Of a stretch of 64,000 nucleotides of DNA, positions 1-11,694 are shown one piece after another (within the stretch, counting starts at the first letter, position 1; each line of letters begins with the position of its first letter). The DNA comes from Kudoa neothunni. Taxonomy: Eukaryota; Cnidaria. Position numbers and translations under genes: made by a program. A model generated the notes under the pieces. The model was not told where the DNA came from. It ran no database searches and saw only the letters and a program-made list of their open reading frames with translations. Where the stretch lies: the NCBI GenBank assembly GCA_964304625.1, contig OZ199838.1:12896001-12960000 (forward strand). Reading direction: 5' to 3'.

Positions 1-596
1 CGATTGTAACAGTAAAAACCATTGCGGTTTCTTTGGAATTATTAGCAATGTTGATACGGCACAATCTCTATTCAGTCTCTAAATCCATGTATATGGAAGA
101 TTAGTATATTTTTCATTATAATATTTCAAATTCAGTAGGTTTGATTTGGGGAGTTTTATCATCACCATGGATATCATTCAAAGCATTTTATTCAATGGAA
201 ACCTAACACATTATCAGCATAGATAGCATAACTAAGCTTGCTCATCCATTAATCTACTTGCAACAATATAAAGTTGACGGTGTTAATAGTGAAAGGTATA
301 TCTTGTTATCATAGTCACTTAGCAGATAAATATTGTTTCTCGGGGATAGTGTCTGAAATAGAAATAATTAACAGTAGCTATTTTCTGTGATTTAGTTTGA
401 ACGGTATAAGTAATTTGAATAGTTCTACGTTGATATTAGGATTATAGCTGGATACAGCATCGTTGGTTTGTACTCGTTGCCGTTGTCGATTTTATTATGA
501 TTATAACTTAATCCCACCTGTAAACTGCACATCACTAAGTCTAATATAGATAGATTACACCCGACAACAACTTGAAATTTGAATACGTGAACGAAT
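1..596. other. Left-edge intergenic DNA
   Basis: AT-rich sequence without a convincing open frame on either strand. It ends at the start codon of the first SLC3-like gene, so its right part should hold that gene's promoter and 5' UTR, but no specific element is recognisable. Confidence 0.4.
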
Positions 597-2101
597 ATGA
601 GTGCACCAGATGTTGAGATGCAACAACGAAGTGTTGCAGAAGGTATCCCCAGAAAATCCTTCCACTTTGAAACTCATAGATAATTTAATGTAGATACCCC
701 AATCACTATAGCACCAAATGAACGTGGCCCGCATTCGAAAAATTGGTGCTCTATTATCTCGGTGGGAGTGGTGTGTAGTATTATTTTGGTGCTGATTGCT
801 TTTGCTATTTACTACGTTGTGGTCACCCCAAAAATTAACAAGTCTCTCACCAGTCTACCTACAAATGGATATTTATTTGTTGCCGATCTTAAAAGTTTCC
901 CCGTCAATAGAGATTGTGAAAAAATGACTGCCAAAGATTTCGATGAGCTAACCAAAGTGTTGATCTCTTTGAAAAATAATGGAACTCAGTCGTTTGCATT
1001 CTACTGCCAAAAAATGGTTACGTCAGATGGTTTTGTTGCGGGTGTGGTGGGTCCATTGACAACGTTTCTGAAAAACGCCAATCGTGATGGTATATCTATC
1101 GGAATTATTTTATTGGAGCAACAATTGGCCAACAAAAATTTCCTCACAACCATCAAAAGTCTGCCATTCTTAGCCTTCTATCATTACGTGAAAGGTGGCG
1201 ATCCGAGCAATATCCAAGCTATCAAGGAGTTCGGCAAAGATATCAACAAGCAACTCACATACATAGTAAAACGCACCAACAATTTAATCGCCGATATCGA
1301 CAATTTCAAACAAATCGCTACATTTCAACCATTATTTAATGACATTGGTGGGCTAGTCGTACCTGTCACCTCACTCAGTAACACTGAAATAAATCAATAC
1401 CCTAAAAATGTATCATTGATGTTTATGTCGAGTAATCTTTTAATGGTTGCATGGATGTGATAATTGAGTTTTGTTTAGGAAAGCTGAATATGATAGCTGA
1501 TGGAATCAATCCTCCTGCTCACACCAACATTCTTGCTCAAATGTTGCTTGTTTCAAGATGTGCATTCCTTTCGAACGCTTCTATGCTTGTTAGTGGAGAT
1601 GGCATAGCTTTGGATGGGGCCGAGGATTACTCATCTAAACTTGACAAACTTGACGCGAATGCCCTGGCATTCATTGGATTCCTCAAAGACTTTGTTAAGT
1701 TGAAGGATAAAAACAATATGTGGAAACTTATCGAACATGCAGTTAGTGTGAAGGATTCTACAAACGGGCCAAATAAAGCGATATCCTACAGCTTTGCAAT
1801 ACCAACCAATAATAAAGCTGAGTTCACTCATCTTCTACTTTTACAGAATTCCGGAGAAAATATATCCATAAACAGCACATATTCTTTGGTTGATTTCGGT
1901 ATTCCTGCCGCTTCAACAGCTGAAGTGCTTATCAGTTTCCCCGAACCGTATTCATTCAAACTAAAGACAAACATAAAGACCGATAAGATCACACTTCCAG
2001 GCGGTGGTTCAATTGTTTTATCCGTGTACACAAGTGAAAAAGCTAAAACACTCACAGGGGTGCATGATAGTTGGCCGATTATCAGGATAGATTCATCGTA
2101 G
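597..2101 (+). CDS. SLC3A2/4F2hc-like amino-acid transporter heavy chain (paralog 1)
   Basis: Three exons, 597-642, 694-1431 and 1479-2101, joined in frame across introns of 51 and 47 bp (GT...AG), give 468 residues. Seen: short cytoplasmic N terminus, one membrane helix at about 35-58, then a large ectodomain, that is, a type II membrane protein. The ectodomain follows the pattern of SLC3 proteins (catalytically dead GH13 fold): YLFVADLKSF after the helix, QMLLVSRCAFLS near the barrel end, and a C-terminal beta domain ending GGGSIVLSVY. Family knowledge: SLC3 heavy chains carry SLC7 light-chain amino-acid transporters to the plasma membrane, usually through a disulfide just outside the membrane. 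Here that cysteine position holds other residues; the first ectodomain cysteine lies further on, in NRDCEKM. The start was chosen because the ATG at 597 opens a 15-residue exon that splices in frame. A homologous gene follows in the same orientation 2.7 kb downstream. The SLC3 assignment rests on motif and architecture reading, not a search. Confidence 0.72.
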
Positions 2102-4825
2102 GTTGTCTCGTCCTATCCCTATATTATATTAAATATTATTTTCAATTGTTACTATTAGTTATATATAACATATTCGTTGTTTTTTAAACTGTTGCCATCT
2201 TTATTATTTGAAAAGGTTTTTAGTCTTGTGTATATCATAACATTTGATCTATAGTGTAAGTAGATTTTTTCGTTATGATTCTTTCGAAGAAAGTTATTTA
2301 ATATCATGATGATTAATTATTGTTTGATTTTGGTCGCTTTTGGATAATTTATGGTTTATTGTTCGTTATGTGGTAGTTATACGAGAATATGTATTTAAAA
2401 TACTCTGTTTATTGGTTAATACAATGTTTGTCCAGAAAGACTTGTATATTTGTATAGCCGTGATTTTTAAATCTGAAAACTCACCTTAATGAGAGGCATA
2501 TATAATTTATTTATTATAATCTTGTATAGTTAATTAAGCGTAACTTCTAACAACTTTATTATGGGCTAGAACATTAACTTTTAGAAAAACTACACACTTA
2601 AGATTGTATTCGTAAGAACCGCGGAAGCCTCATGTTTAAGATAAGTTTGTCTTATCACCAATTATTATATTCACACTGATTATACGTATTATTAAGTTTT
2701 TAATACTTTTCTATCATTAATTAAGGAGTCAAGCTACAATCTTTTAGTCAATAATTGGGCTCAATCTTATTCATTTATACGAATACGACTTCGGCAGCCT
2801 GACTGGGGTTTCGGACCGGATAGTCATGCTCAACTCGAAGGCGAGTTGGAATGTACACAAACCCTTTGGTCTTGATGAATTTTTTAAATACACTTGGAAA
2901 TTGGCATAATATATTTATATTTTATTTATTCAAAATTATCGATTTTCACTGTGGTGCGAGAAAGATGTCATGAACGTTCGTCATTTTTTATGAGGAAATG
3001 ACTAGTTTTTATTTTAAAAATTTACGCCTATTATTAGAAAACACAAGGCGCCGGAAAACGATACACAGGGACTTTAGTAGTACGTTTTTACAATGTTGCC
3101 TTGCCTGATTGTTTATTTGAGAATTAATAAATTTATATATTTTATTGAGCTGTCTTTCTTCGTAAACTGTCAAATTAAATTTTATTTTTTAAAATAAATA
3201 TAAAATTATGAAAAATGCAAAAATAAAACTTTTTTCATTCAAAATCTGTTACCCAAAAAGGGTATTTTCATAATATTTTTTTAATACCTTGTATCTTATA
3301 TATATGAAACTTATGGGAATTTGGAAAAATAGTTATTAGTTACGGCTTCGAAAATTAACGTTCTATGCGTGTTATTTTCTAACATTAATGGAAGTACCAA
3401 GAAAAATCGCGAATGAATTAAAAAAATGTAATCGTTGATATCGAAGGAATGTAGCACCCAAATATTGCCAGATCCTATGATTGAAAATTTTTAATGAGCG
3501 TTAGTACGCGATTAATGCTATGGCTTGAGAAAAGGTAAATTATTATGAGTTTTTTATCCGACAAATGTTTTAATCGTGTATATATTTTATTAAAAACCGC
3601 GATAAAGCTAAAGGAGGGGATTATTTTATTATTGAGGCCAATTTGAGACGGAAACGCAACTTATTATTGATGAAGAATTGTCGATTATCAATTATAAATT
3701 TATGACAAAAATTTATAAATTGGATTATACGCGAACAATAAAGCAAACTTGGGAAATTTCGTCTCCATCTTTCAACTTGCGTGAATATGGATTGAAAATT
3801 CTCCCATTTCTTTTACCTACCTGTTGGACTTTTTCCATGAGTAGTGTATCACAGTTTAAACTTTTTTCTCACATAGTCAATATTCCAGGATAACAACTCA
3901 AAATGTGAGAGTGACACATACACGAAACAATAAAACAATTCCTGTATATTATACACGAATGAGTCTGGGAATAATTCATTATTTGAAAAAATTTGGTTAT
4001 TAACATGAAAGAACGAAATTTTCAAGAACAAGTGTACATTATATGCAAATCTGAAAGCCTGAGAAAGAGATTATACACATGGCTTAAATAGTTACCGCCA
4101 ATTTAGAAGGACATTTCTGTATAATGATTAATAAACGTGAATAGCTACAATATAAAACAGTTTTATAATGTAATTAGTGGAACTGTTTTGAATAAAAGAA
4201 CTACACTTCTTTGGAGGTTTCATAGAGTTGCCATTATTTCGCTTCATGAGTTTGTGGGAAATGTTCTCAAATTTAAGTCACTCTTGTTTACTTTTCCCTT
4301 TAATTTAATATCTCTGTATAATCTATTAATATTTGCAGGTTAATTATTATAAAAAAATATGGTGCGATAAATTCAATATTGTAGCACAAACAAAAATTCA
4401 CACCATCACATCTAGCAACTTTAGTCGAATGAAGTTAATCTCAGGTTTGGCGCCTTCAACGTGCTCTCTCAAGTTGACACCTTTTCTCATTCAAAATTAC
4501 TCTATTTCATTAATCCAAAAAAAGTATGTAATATAATTTATGATTCACCTAGGCTTGGTATTATACTTACAATCGAGAAAAAATTTTTTTTGTATTTTGG
4601 TACGTTATCTATTTTTTCCATCTAATTGGTTTTTAATAGAATTTTTGGGTGTCTATTACTAAATATGAAGATAGCTTTTATTTTGGATTATAATTTCGAT
4701 CCGCCCAAAAATATAATAAAAAGTTTAATTTAACAATCAAACAACCATGTTTGTTAAGCTGGGCTTTATAAAGTGATAAACACACTGTGCCGTTGCGTAA
4801 GGCGTCAGTGTAGAAATAGTGTGCA
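2102..4825. other. Intergenic DNA between the two SLC3-like genes
   Basis: About 2.7 kb of AT-rich sequence. Short open frames occur at 3.7-4.5 kb but have biased composition, no family resemblance and no splice partners, so I do not call genes. The only structured stretch is a hairpin block near 2.81 kb, listed separately. Confidence 0.5.
2810..2856 (+). other. Hairpin block downstream of SLC3-like gene 1
   Basis: The motif TTTCGGACCGGAT is followed by CAACTCG-AAGG-CGAGTTG, a perfect 7-bp stem with a 4-base loop, then GGAATGTACA. It lies about 0.7 kb past the stop of the first SLC3-like gene. A similar arrangement lies about 0.7 kb past the second gene. It could be part of an old shared repeat or a small RNA; nothing identifies it. 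Confidence 0.35.
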
Positions 4826-6433
4826 ATGAAAATCGAAACCAAAAATATCTCTCCTTTCGAATCTTTGGGTGAGTATAAATCATTGGATCCACATAGTTAT
4901 GTTGAATGTGATATCAGTCTTGGAGAAAACTATTCGAAGTGCTTTCCTCTGACAGATATGCGAAAACATCAACTAAAATTTTTTCTTATATTCTTGCTTA
5001 TGTTCAGTCTGCTATTTGTTTGTGTTGGCTATTTTTTGATCATATTGAAAAGCACAATAGATACTAAATCATGTTCGGAGTTGTTTGTGAAACATGGGTT
5101 CGCCAAGCACGGCACTGCATTATTGGCCACTGAAAGGGAGCATATCTCCATCCACTCTGATCAGCTGTACGGGGTGTGGCAGAAATTCGGTATAGAGAGT
5201 ATTTTCATCAGCAAAAGTCTTCTTGATGAGGTTAGCGACGAAAGATTTCGTGAAGCTATTATTCCTCTTATAGAAAAAGCTCAGCCTTTTGGCATTACTT
5301 TTGGGGTGTATATCGATGATATCTATCATCTAAGAAAACTTCATCCTTGGTACCGTTACATTAAATACGTCATTAGAGATAAAAATATGGCAGCAAAACA
5401 GTATGGCGATCTGCGTATTCTAAATACACAAAACAATCCAGAACTTCAAGATCTTTATATTAAAAGCTTTACGCGTTATATCCGTCACGGATTTAAATCA
5501 TTTATCTTTGCAGAACTCCCTTACACTTCTAAAGATATCAGTCCTATCCACCCTTATATTGGTAAGATTTTTGTTGATTAAATCAAATTCTATTACTATT
5601 TAATATTTTTTTTCTTCTTTAGATAAATCATTGATAAATGTAACATTTTTGAATATGATTAGAAATCATATTACTGGAAATCTATCATCTACCCCTGTTT
5701 ATATTGGGCTGGATATAGAGAATGGCCGCGAAGTATTAATGGATGTGATGCCATACTTTGCAGACTTTTTTTGTGCCTATTCCTTTCAAAACATTGAGAT
5801 ATTCCCTTCTTTGGATTACTCAAGATTAACTGTTTCTATCACCGAAAGACAGCACTTTTCTTTCAAATATAATGTTCCCATACTATGGATGCCTTGTAAT
5901 TCTAATGCCACTTTACCGAATTTGTTATATCTTACATAGATAAATTAATAATTCATAATGTGATGCGGAAAACTCAGGGTGCACTTCTCGTTCACATAGT
6001 GAATTCCTATCTGCCAGGCGGATCACTTATCCATACCCCTGATCTACTACTGGGGGACACAAAAATTCCAATCGGATCCATAAAGGAGAAAGATATACCA
6101 GCTTATTCTTCGGCGCTCCAGAATATTCATTTTCAAATCAGAAAGTTAAAATATTGTAAAAGAGCTCTTGGCTGTTTCGACCACATTGGAAAAATCAAAG
6201 AAAAAAATGATATTGTTTTGATTCCAAGACAAAATGCGAATGGAGTAGTTGGCTCCTATTTGGTTATTAATAGCTCCAAATATCAACTAGACGTCAATTT
6301 ACAACCAATCATTCATAATGCAACAGAAATTTATTATATCACATCCGTTGGCCTTCTAGAAAACGTTGCCAATTTAAACCTAACAAAAGTTCCATTTTCA
6401 CCCTATAGTTCATATATAGTTTTTACTGTTTGA
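4826..6433 (+). CDS. SLC3A2/4F2hc-like amino-acid transporter heavy chain (paralog 2)
   Basis: Exons 4826-5561, 5623-5895 and 5940-6433 join in frame across introns of 61 and 44 bp, giving 500 residues. Seen: cytoplasmic N terminus of about 50 residues, one hydrophobic helix at about 51-74, then an extracellular SLC3/GH13-like domain. Just outside the membrane is KSCSELF, which lines up with the CREL of human 4F2hc, so Cys83 is at the position that in SLC3 proteins makes the disulfide to the SLC7 light chain. Further SLC3-like stretches are the segment with FTRYIRHGFKSFIFAELPY (compare the family's AGVDGFQVRDIENL region) and the late GGSLIHTPDLLLGDT loop. The C-terminal beta domain ends YSSYIVFTV. 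The GH13 catalytic acids are not evident, as expected for SLC3. It is a tandem paralog of the gene at 597 with the same three-exon plan. The heavy-chain role is inferred. Confidence 0.72.
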
Positions 6434-8992
6434 TTTTGATATCATTTCTAATTTTTTTTTCATATTAACTATAATCTACGTTTATTTTTGAAATTATAAA
6501 AATACTCGTTTTCGCTTCCAATTCTGAATATGGAATATTAACGGATTTAAGTATTAGTGATGTAACTTCCTTATTTATATCATTTATTTCTAAATTATCA
6601 TTTTAATTAAATAAACAAATGCAAGTTTTATTTAAAGTTTCCTCTGGCGAAGTGGCGCTGAGAGCTCGACTGGTTTTCTCGACAAAGTATCAATTATTCC
6701 AATGAAGCTAATTTAAAAATATTTTTAAATAAATTTGATTGAGATCAACAACTATTTTGCAATCAAGCTAGTCAAACGACATCAAAATATAATAGTGTGA
6801 ATCAACGCAAGGTTTCGAAATCTTTCTATTAGCTGGTTGTGTTATGGTGCAAAGGATTACGCTATAACGGCCGATATAAATGTTGCGTATAATGGCGATG
6901 CAATTATTTTTTTTTCATTGGATTGATTAAAAACAGTTTATGGTTACAAGTTAATAATAAACGAACTAAAATAATACTTTGTTTTAATCAATAAAACCGA
7001 GATTATTAATAGATTCTTAAAAATAAAAGAAATACTATAGAAATGTAAATTTAAATTTTCTATAGAAATATGAAAGATTAGGTTTAATTATAAGAATGTT
7101 ATTTAATTTAATTTTTTTAAATTTAATCTTTGGACAGGATCAGTGATATTCAAGCTAGGCTTAGTGGTGACTACGCCTAACTCTGGTGGACTAGGAATGT
7201 ATATCTTGTTAAATTTGAATAAATCGGTTATTTCGCAAACGAATTGTTAGAGTGAATTAAATTATGTTGTAAGGAAGTTTTATTTTACGGGAAAAATTTG
7301 TTTAGTCTGAGTTTTTCAAAAGATCTCGTAAATGTTAATGAAATATTCGTAATATTCGGGCGTATTTGCTTATTGTGCGATTTAAATCTTAAAAAATGTT
7401 ATATTTCCAAATGAACTATTTTTTAATCAATAGGAGAAATTTAGAGGTCGATTTTATTACATAATGTTTAGGCATTAACGGTTGTTTTTTATTGAATCCC
7501 TCTTATCACATTGCACATCACGAAAAAAGATGAGATAGGTAGACCGATTAATTTGGTTGAATCAATTATAGAACAAAATAAGATGGAATATATCTTTAAA
7601 TGTATCATTTTAAAGGTTAAATTAGGCTATATTAGATCACTGATATTCAACTTAGAACGAACTTAAAATGCATAGAGCGTAATTCGATAAACAGTCATTT
7701 TACAAGAATTAATTAGAAAATTTTAAAAATGAATTGTAAATGTAATTGAAAAAGTTAAATATTTAATTGTTAAATAAGAAACGTCCAACAGCGCTGGAAA
7801 AACCTGATTAAACCCTCTCTATAAAGAAAGTAATATCTTGTTAACCAAAACTGTAAAGGACAAAAAAAACTACTACATACATCTTTTAAATGAAATAGTC
7901 AAAATATTGTTTAAACACTTTAACTAGAAAAAAATTACGCAAAAAAATAAAGATCTAAATCAAATTGAAAAAAATCCATTTATAACCCGGCAAGACATAA
8001 TATTCCCCTAACCTTTGTCAAAATATTTTATTTCGTACTTTAAGACGAGTAATAAAGTTGGAAATATTTTTTATTTTTATCCCGCTATTAATTAATAAAA
8101 TAGCAGATATTAACTTAATCTATGACGTCTCTAAAGAATAATGGACTTTGATGGAATAACGTATCGGAAATTGTTCCTCTCGAACTTCCATGATATTTGG
8201 TCCAAATTCTAATTTTTGTAAGTCAGTTAAATAAGACGCGCCGAATATATGCTTAGGTAATTATTCTGCGTAGACACTCATTAGAAGTGAAAACTCTAGG
8301 TGAATCTGTGGGTTGGCTATAAATATTCGTGTGATTTGTGAATTATGGAGACAAATCGTTTGGAATCATCACATTTTCTCCTGTTTCCAAATGTCCAGGA
8401 GAAGCTTAATTTGCTTGTTAAAATCTGCAGTCAGGGGCAATGTTTGCTTTGAAATCATTGATATTAGAACAATAACAAGGATAGACTTTCTGGTGAAAAT
8501 TATATTCGAATATTAACTCCCATAGTAACATCCCAAATCAATAAACTTGTTTTATAAAATTAAAACAATGTGATTACTTTAATTGTTACGCTTCATTGGG
8601 TATTTTTTGATTTTTTCTTAATGCATTACAGTGAATAAACTTATGCACGTCATAATATTAATAGTTACAAAAACAAATTTTTATACACATGTGTTACCAT
8701 TAATTGGTAAAAGTTATGTATCGAGTTTCATATTTTTCAACAGTTGTTGCTTTTTTGAGTTGGAGGTTGGGCGACAGCAAGAAAATTATGATTAACTAAT
8801 TTACTCTGAACGTCATCTAAAAATAAACCTAATAAATTTTTCTATGTACAGAAATAATTTCACACTTTCAAAATTTAAATTACATAATATGACTTTTCAT
8901 CGTACTAAAATAATTTAAAAATAGCGTTTTGGCTCCTTATATTCAATAATAATCTACAATATATTCGTTAAAAATAACAATCCCTCGAGTTT
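6434..8992. other. Intergenic DNA
   Basis: About 2.5 kb, strongly AT-rich, with no credible coding exon. It contains the second hairpin block near 7.13 kb (separate entry). The right end borders the tRNA gene. Confidence 0.5.
7129..7200 (+). other. Hairpin block downstream of SLC3-like gene 2
   Basis: CTTTGGACAGGAT is followed by TAGGCTTAG-TGGTGA-CTACGCCTA, a 9-bp stem with one mismatch and a 6-base loop, then CTAGGAATGTATA. Opening and closing words and position (about 0.7 kb past the stop) match the block at 2810-2856, which suggests they were copied with the genes or belong to one repeat. Confidence 0.35.
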
Positions 8993-9074
8993 GACGAGGT
9001 GGCCGAGTGGTTAAGGCGATGGTCTGCTAAACCATTGGGCTCTGCCCGCGCGAGTTCGAATCTCGTCCTCGTCG
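8993..9074 (+). tRNA. tRNA-Ser (anticodon GCT)
   Basis: The 82-nt sequence folds as a class II tRNA. Acceptor GACGAGG (8993-8999) pairs with CCTCGTC (9067-9073), with G as discriminator. The anticodon stem ATGGT/ACCAT encloses the loop CTGCTAA, placing GCT at 9026-9028. A long variable arm typical of tRNA-Ser precedes the T arm. Internal A box (TGGCCGAGTGG) and B box (GAGTTCGAATC) for RNA polymerase III are both present. A run of T about 11 bases downstream fits a Pol III terminator. No intron and no encoded CCA, as expected for a nuclear gene. Confidence 0.96.
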
Positions 9075-9981
9075 ATGGAATTCTCATTTTGCTTTGTAAT
9101 ATGCTTATATTATAATATATTGAGTTTATTTACGTTTCCCGCTTTATTCTTTCTTGAGATATTGTTGAATTTCTAAAGTTACGTTATCTTCATTTTTCCA
9201 TTCATGAAGAAATGTGGAGTAATTTTCAGAAAAAAATATTATAAACTATTGTTTCTTATGATGAATTATATTGATGGTAGATATTTTTCATTGTTTTATT
9301 TGTTTAACGAAATGTATACAGTTATCTTTAACTTTCGAATTTTCTGTACTTTATACAAGCTAAAATATTTTTATCTGGGATTCTCCTGGTTTTATTAATT
9401 TGTTTATTCATGATTATTTTGTATTGAATTTCTCTGCCCGAAATTGAATGCTGATTCTTTATTGTTTAATGTATTTTTTTAGAAGTACAACATGAGGGAC
9501 GAGCAATGAGCCAATCTACTAAGTAATTGTTGCCATCTAATTTGAAAGCTCTTTTTCAAATTATGTCAACACTCTTTCATCTAAACCTAATAACCCTTTC
9601 AACCCGATTGAGGTCATGTAACATCATTTATTTGTAATTTTTTGGGACAATTCACCTCATTTACAGCCAACATAACTTATTGCACATTTATTGTATTCCA
9701 TTACTTTATCATTTTAAGGAGACCAATTCTTTCTAATAATTTTAAGTTAAAAATCATATATTTTATGTTATTGTTTATGAAAGACTGCACAAATATTAGA
9801 AAATGGATATTGTGCATTTTATTTTTATGACGCATGAAAATTAAATATCCACCAGGAGATTTCCTGTGGATATCGCGCACTAATTTGAACGGCTATTAAA
9901 TTTTGCATTATCTTTAAATTTAAGTCCATTATTATTTTTAGGAGATTTTTATTTTTATAAAATCGGACAATAATCCGTTAG
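9075..9981. other. Intergenic DNA between the tRNA and the Tc1-like element
   Basis: AT-rich; the short hydrophobic frames at 9.2 and 9.64 kb look like chance translations of T-rich sequence. Nothing else is recognised. Confidence 0.45.
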
Positions 9982-10079
9982 TACCGGTTTTTGCATCCAA
10001 AACCGGAATATCTTAACGTGTGTTTATTAGCAATTTTTCCTATTTATTTAAAAGCGCTAGCAAAATAAAGAGGAGTTTA

Positions 10080-10083
<4 letters not shown>

Positions 10084-10111
<28 letters not shown>
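10084..10111. repeat. (TA)n microsatellite
   Basis: About 14 uninterrupted TA units inside the left non-coding part of the Tc1-like element. Confidence 0.9.
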
Positions 10112-11318
10112 AGTACTAAATGTAAATAGTTGCAAATTCACGCTAAGAAAGAGGCACGCGTTAACTCAAAATACGATAACTAGCAGAATATAATATATAA
10201 TCCCTCAAAGTGAGCGGTAAATTAATTATGTTTATTGCTTAATCTCTAGGGATATAACACTAAATATGTATATTATTTTAATCTAATTACGGTTGATATC
10301 CATTAACGAAAAACATGGTCCAAAGAATGTTTCTGCATATTGAAAACAACCTTTTAGATTATTCTCAGTTATCATGTTGGAGGCATTTCTCATCCGATTT
10401 AGGAGATCTTCCCTTCTTCGAATAGGAGTATTTCTCCGAAAATTTGCCTTTATTTTAGCAAATACCTCTTCACGGTAGTTAAGAAAGGGAGAATACCTTG
10501 GCAGGAAATAGATTGAATAGGGAAAGGTATCGTAAAAATCCTGGATAGAGTGGTGAAATCGAACATTACCCATGACAATAATGTAATTTTAGTCATCTCC
10601 GATGGTATCTAGAAGGCTTGACAACAAATTTTTGAATATGTTCCCATCAACGCTGCCAAGGACGGCTTCATGGTTAATAACATTGATTGTGTTCACCGCG
10701 AGTATCATTGTCACATTTGAACCTCAATTGTTCGAAACTACGATGTTTGGAATTTCATCTCGCAAAGCGCGGCCACATTTCCTCATCATGTAGAGGGAGG
10801 AAGTGCTCCAATCCACGAAAATTATGTTTTTGCATCGCATATCGATAGGAATTCCGGTGTACCACCCGATGTAAAATTTCCTTTCCTCTTTTACAGGGGG
10901 GGGGGATATTCCTACTAATTGGGATAGGTCTAACAACTTTATACGTGTAGTTTAATTTTTTGGGTCTCCCACACACAGTGGACGGGTGAACTGCGATATC
11001 TAATTTTTCAGCTAAACTCTGAATTGTTAGAGTACAATCGTCTTCAAGTAGTTTTTTAAGGTATCCTTCAGTTCTCGTGTTAAGACAACATTTCTCATCT
11101 CTTCACGTACAGTCTTATTGGTTGAATCAGTCACTCTATATTTTTTACCAAACCACTCATTGTCGATTTAGGAATCCCTAGATCCTCCGAAACGCCTTTC
11201 TGGCATTTCCCTTTGTTCACAACAAGATAGCAAGCAAGAGCTCTTTTATCTTTGGGATGATGTATTTTTCGAGACATCATGAATGCCGCTTGTTTTTGAT
11301 CTAGTTTAAATTTCAAAG

Positions 11319-11404
11319 CATCTGGTTTCGATTGCGATAAATCTTGTTTCAGTTACAATGAATCAGGTTTTGATTGCAACAAGTCCAGGTTTGGATGCAA
11401 AAAA
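11319..11404 (-). repeat. Subterminal direct repeats of the Tc1-like element
   Basis: Four degenerate units of about 21-22 bp stand head to tail between the transposase start and the right inverted repeat. The units begin GGTTTCGATTGC, GTTTCAGTTACA, GTTTTGATTGCA and GTTTGGATGCA; the last merges into the terminal repeat. Subterminal transposase-binding repeats are known in the Tc1/mariner group; a binding role here is an inference. Confidence 0.6.
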
Positions 11405-11694
11405 CCGGTAACAACATTTTTCCCTTTCATCACTTTATAAATGATTCAATATTAATTGGCTATAAAACAACAATTAAACTATTAGCATATTCAAAATAAC
11501 AAATATTTCGTAGGATTCTAAAATTCCCATACACAAAAACATATAACCTTGGCTTCGCCAGATGGTGTTTTTTATCTCTGAGTGGGTTCGTTTAATGTGA
11601 AAGAAAGATACTGGTATTCCAAATAAATTCGGAAACTATCATAATAACCTATGAAAAAGAAAACGTTCACTATTATAAAAGTTTAGGTTTAAAC

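Larger units (their letters stand above)
9984..11408 (-). mobile_element. Tc1/mariner-IS630-like DNA transposon, decayed
   Basis: The 1.4 kb element is flanked by TA dinucleotides (9982-9983 and 11409-11410). Its ends are inverted: CCGGTTTTTGCATCCAAAACC at the left and the complement of CCGGTTTTTTGCATCCAAACC at the right. The transposase is on the minus strand. An N-terminal helix-turn-helix segment (11316-11131, SEDLGIPKSTMSGLVKN) is followed by a DDE domain with IIFVDWSTSSLYMMRKCGRAL, VMGNVRFHH and YSPFLNYREEVFAKIK. Damage seen: stops at several points, frame changes, a 10-G run inside the coding part, and glycine where the second catalytic aspartate is expected (VMDN in relatives, VMGN here). 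The third acidic residue is still present. It is therefore an inactive copy. It holds a TA microsatellite near its left end and short direct repeats near its right end. Confidence 0.85.

Noticed and set aside
3678-4536. Several short plus and minus frames between the SLC3-like genes
   Set aside because: Phe/Ile/Tyr-rich chance translations of AT-rich DNA, with no splice partners or family pattern.
10602-10793. Plus-strand frame inside the Tc1-like element
   Set aside because: Antisense shadow of the transposase DDE domain.
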